A stretch of DNA of 33,968 bases. Source: Micrococcales bacterium. Its GTDB lineage: Bacteria; Actinomycetota; Actinomycetes; Actinomycetales; Microbacteriaceae. Every line of letters starts with the position of its first letter. The first letter of the stretch is position 1. Under the pieces are notes generated by a model, which was not told where the DNA came from, searched no databases, and saw nothing but the letters and a program-made list of their open reading frames with translations. The position numbers and the translations under genes were made by a program. Shown in pieces: positions 31,854 through 33,968 of the stretch. The DNA is taken from the NCBI GenBank assembly GCA_947489235.1, contig CANLDE010000008.1, positions 1 to 33,968 of the forward strand. The letters run 5' to 3'.

Positions 31854-32738
31854 ATGCACATTGGACTAATTGGTCTAGGCAAAATGGGTGGCAACATGAG
31901 AACCCGTTTAAGAAACAAGGGAATTGAAGTAACAGGTTACTCTCGCGATAGAGCTGTAGCTGATGTTGTCAGCATTGAAGAGTTGGTTGCAGCACTTCCT
32001 TCACCAAAGATTGTTTGGGTGATGGTTCCACACGGTAAAGCAACAGACGACGTCATCAATGAACTGCAGAAGCACATGGGTTCAGGAGATCTAATCATCG
32101 AGGGTGGTAACTCTCGTTTCAGTGAAGACATTCGTCACGCAGCTCAGGTTGCTGAGTCTGGAATTGGTTACCTGGACTGTGGAGTTTCCGGTGGTGTTTG
32201 GGGTCTTCAAAACGGTTACGGACTTATGGTCGGTGGCGATGAGAAACTCGTTGCACAAGCTATGCCTATCTTTGATGCTTTGCGTCCTGAAGGAGAAAGA
32301 GCTGAAGGATTTGTTCACGTTGGAGATGTTGGTGCTGGTCACTACGCCAAGATGGTCCACAACGGAATTGAATACGCAATGATGCAGGCCTTCGCTGAAG
32401 GTTATGAATTGCTAGAGAAGAAAGACATCATCAAAGACGTTCACGGAACTTTTGCTGCATGGCAAAGAGGAACAGTTGTTCGTTCTTGGCTACTAGATCT
32501 TCTAGTGCTTGCTCTAGAAGAAGACCCAAGCCTTTCAAAGATTAAAGGTTATGTAGAGGACTCCGGTGAAGGACGTTGGACTGTTGAAGAAGGAATCGCA
32601 AACGCAGTTCCTATGCCAGCAATCACAGCGTCCCTATTTGCTCGTTTCACAAGCCGTCAAGATGATTCACCGGCAATGAAAGCTGTAGCAGCGCTGCGCA
32701 ATCAATTCGGCGGTCACGCGGTTAAAAAAGCAGATTAG
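31854..32738 (+). CDS. gnd: 6-phosphogluconate dehydrogenase, short decarboxylating type
   Basis: The 294-residue protein starts at ATG 31854 (MHIGLIGLGKMGGNM) with GAAAGG upstream. It has the nucleotide-binding GLGKMG, the substrate motif IEGGNSRFSED, CGVSGGVWGLQNGYGLMVGG and the catalytic KMVHNGIEYAMMQAFAEGYEL. It converts 6-phosphogluconate to ribulose 5-phosphate. It belongs to the short (~300 aa) class, and its place between dnaN and recF is typical for Actinobacteria. Confidence 0.96.
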   Translation: MHIGLIGLGKMGGNMRTRLRNKGIEVTGYSRDRAVADVVSIEELVAALPSPKIVWVMVPHGKATDDVINELQKHMGSGDLIIEGGNSRFSEDIRHAAQVAESGIGYLDCGVSGGVWGLQNGYGLMVGGDEKLVAQAMPIFDALRPEGERAEGFVHVGDVGAGHYAKMVHNGIEYAMMQAFAEGYELLEKKDIIKDVHGTFAAWQRGTVVRSWLLDLLVLALEEDPSLSKIKGYVEDSGEGRWTVEEGIANAVPMPAITASLFARFTSRQDDSPAMKAVAALRNQFGGHAVKKAD

Positions 32739-32745
32739 ATTTTAG

Positions 32746-33906
32746 ATGCACGTAAAGCATCTGACTCTTTCTAATTTTCGTAACTACGAAAGCGTTGAGC
32801 TACCGCTGACAACTGGCGTTAATTTATTAGTCGGTAAAAATGGCCAAGGAAAAACTAATTTAGCTGAAGCTATTTTCTATGCAGCTACCTTGTCTTCTCA
32901 CAGAGTCAGTGGTTATCTGCCTCTTATTCGCAAGGGTGAAAACAAAGCCATCGTCAGGGTGCTAGCTAGATTTGAAGACAGAGAAAACTTACTCGAACTA
33001 GAACTCAACACAGAGACAGCTAACCGGGCTCGAATAAACAAAAGTGACACCCCTCGAGTTAGAGACATCCTTGGCTACGTCAATGCAGTTATTTTCTCTC
33101 CAGAGGATCTCGACATCGTTAAACGAGATCCTTCAAACAGAAGAGCATTCATTGATGAACTAATTGTTCAGCTCTCACCAAGAATGTCAGCGGTGTATAG
33201 CGATTACGAAAGAGTTTTAAAGCAAAGGAACACGCTTCTACGAACCGCTAAAAACATGACCTCTAGTAGCTCCGGTTTAATCACTTTAGATTCTTGGAAT
33301 CAATCTCTAATCAGAATTGGCAGTGAGATTATTGCCACGAGATTCGATGTTGCTAATCGTTTAGCACCATACTTGAGCGAAGCATATGCAGCGATTGCTG
33401 ACGAGAAGAATGATCCATCGATACAACTTAAGAGTTCGCTAATTGCTACCGATGCTGAATCAGATGGCATCAGCGCTCAACTGGTTACCGGTGACAAGAG
33501 TGAAATAGAAGAACTATTTAGAGAGCGGCTTAGCTTAGTTAGACACAAGGAGATTGAAAGAGGCATAACTCTAGTTGGACCTCATCGAGATGACTTATTG
33601 CTACTTCTAGGTACCCTTCCAGCCAAAGGATACATAAGCCATGGCGAGTCTTGGTCCTACGCACTTGCACTGAAACTAGCTAGCGCATCGCTGATTCGAA
33701 AAGATGCTAGAGCAGGAGACCCAATCCTGATTCTCGATGATGTTTTTGCAGAACTAGATTCAACTAGACGCTCGCGCCTAGCCTCTCTCATATCGCATAA
33801 TGAACAGGTGATAATTACCGCTGCCGTTGCCGAGGATGTTCCGAGTGAATTGCTCTCAACCAAATTTAAGGTGACTGCAGGATCTCTTGAGGCAGCTAAT
33901 GACTAA
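32746..33906 (+). CDS. recF: DNA replication and repair protein RecF
   Basis: The 386-residue ATPase starts MHVKHLTLSNFRNYESVELPL. Walker A GKNGQGKTNL lies near residue 30, followed by the signature region GYISHGESWSYALALKLA and Walker B PILILDDVFAELD. It loads RecA on gapped DNA. The start lies seven bases after the gnd stop. Confidence 0.97.
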   Translation: MHVKHLTLSNFRNYESVELPLTTGVNLLVGKNGQGKTNLAEAIFYAATLSSHRVSGYLPLIRKGENKAIVRVLARFEDRENLLELELNTETANRARINKSDTPRVRDILGYVNAVIFSPEDLDIVKRDPSNRRAFIDELIVQLSPRMSAVYSDYERVLKQRNTLLRTAKNMTSSSSGLITLDSWNQSLIRIGSEIIATRFDVANRLAPYLSEAYAAIADEKNDPSIQLKSSLIATDAESDGISAQLVTGDKSEIEELFRERLSLVRHKEIERGITLVGPHRDDLLLLLGTLPAKGYISHGESWSYALALKLASASLIRKDARAGDPILILDDVFAELDSTRRSRLASLISHNEQVIITAAVAEDVPSELLSTKFKVTAGSLEAAND

Positions 33907-33968
33907 AGAGAATGAGCAGGATGTTGCCATCGAGTTTTATTACAGAATGCGAGCGGCGGTAACAGGTC
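33899..33968 (+). CDS. DciA/DUF721-like protein, N-terminal fragment (cut by window edge)
   Basis: About 23 residues are visible (MTKENEQDVAIEFYYRMRAA) from ATG 33899, overlapping the recF end by eight bases. Actinobacteria usually carry a DUF721 (DciA, helicase-loading) gene after recF. The fragment is too short to show the domain, so the call rests on position. Confidence 0.55.
   Translation, partial: MTKENEQDVAIEFYYRMRAAVTG

Noticed and set aside
1-33968. CRISPR array, insertion sequence, tRNA or rRNA genes
   Set aside because: No regularly spaced repeats, transposase frames with inverted ends, or tRNA-like folds were found on reading both strands.

Overview
The window is the replication-origin region of a low-GC actinobacterium. 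The gene order dnaB-rplI-rpsR-ssb-rpsF-pcnA-NUDIX-(DUF6049-like)-murJ-trxB-trxA ... parB-parA-rsmG-jag-yidC-yidD-rnpA-rpmH-dnaA-dnaN-gnd-recF-(dciA) is the conserved actinobacterial oriC neighbourhood. Fusion of CopD to CtaG, an E. coli-type PurB and an rpmB-rpmG-rpsN-HU cluster next to a Fur-family gene suggest a Microbacteriaceae relative. The AT-rich bases, tight packing and small proteins recall the small freshwater 'Luna'-type lineages; this placement is an inference. No CRISPR array, prophage, insertion sequence, tRNA or rRNA was seen.

Left part (1-12.4 kb, mostly minus strand): a cut PIF1-like helicase; a CopD/CtaG membrane fusion; HU; a zinc-independent L28/L33/S14 ribosomal set; a Fur/Zur-type regulator co-transcribed with a His-rich small membrane protein behind a perfect Fur/Zur-like palindrome; four tandem DUF4190 membrane proteins; a three-gene 2-oxoacid dehydrogenase operon (E1 alpha, E1 beta, E2); a YvlD-like membrane protein; an unrecognised 324-residue protein; and purB.

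Middle part (12.4-23.4 kb): two small membrane proteins and the replicative helicase dnaB; an rpsF-ssb-rpsR-rplI operon; pcnA diverging from a NUDIX hydrolase, a miniature DUF6049-like exported protein and murJ; then trxB-trxA and a PLP aminotransferase.

Right part (23.4-34 kb): parB/parA, rsmG, jag, yidC, yidD, rnpA and rpmH read leftward from the origin; dnaA, dnaN, gnd, recF and a cut dciA-like gene read rightward. DnaA boxes flank dnaA on both sides, and two perfect boxes abut an AT-rich tract before dnaN, which is the best oriC candidate. Two further DnaA-box clusters lie outside the origin: one between dnaB and rplI, and one between the aminotransferase and parB. Two parS sites with a perfect core lie in the parA-rsmG-jag stretch.

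Most of this is core chromosome. The parts most worth a second look are the Fur/Zur palindrome with its His-rich small protein, the DUF4190 tandem array (whose duplicated unit carries the tail of the E2 gene), the off-origin DnaA-box clusters, the ambiguous ParA N terminus at a parS site, the shrunken DUF6049-like protein and the structured leader of the rpmB operon.
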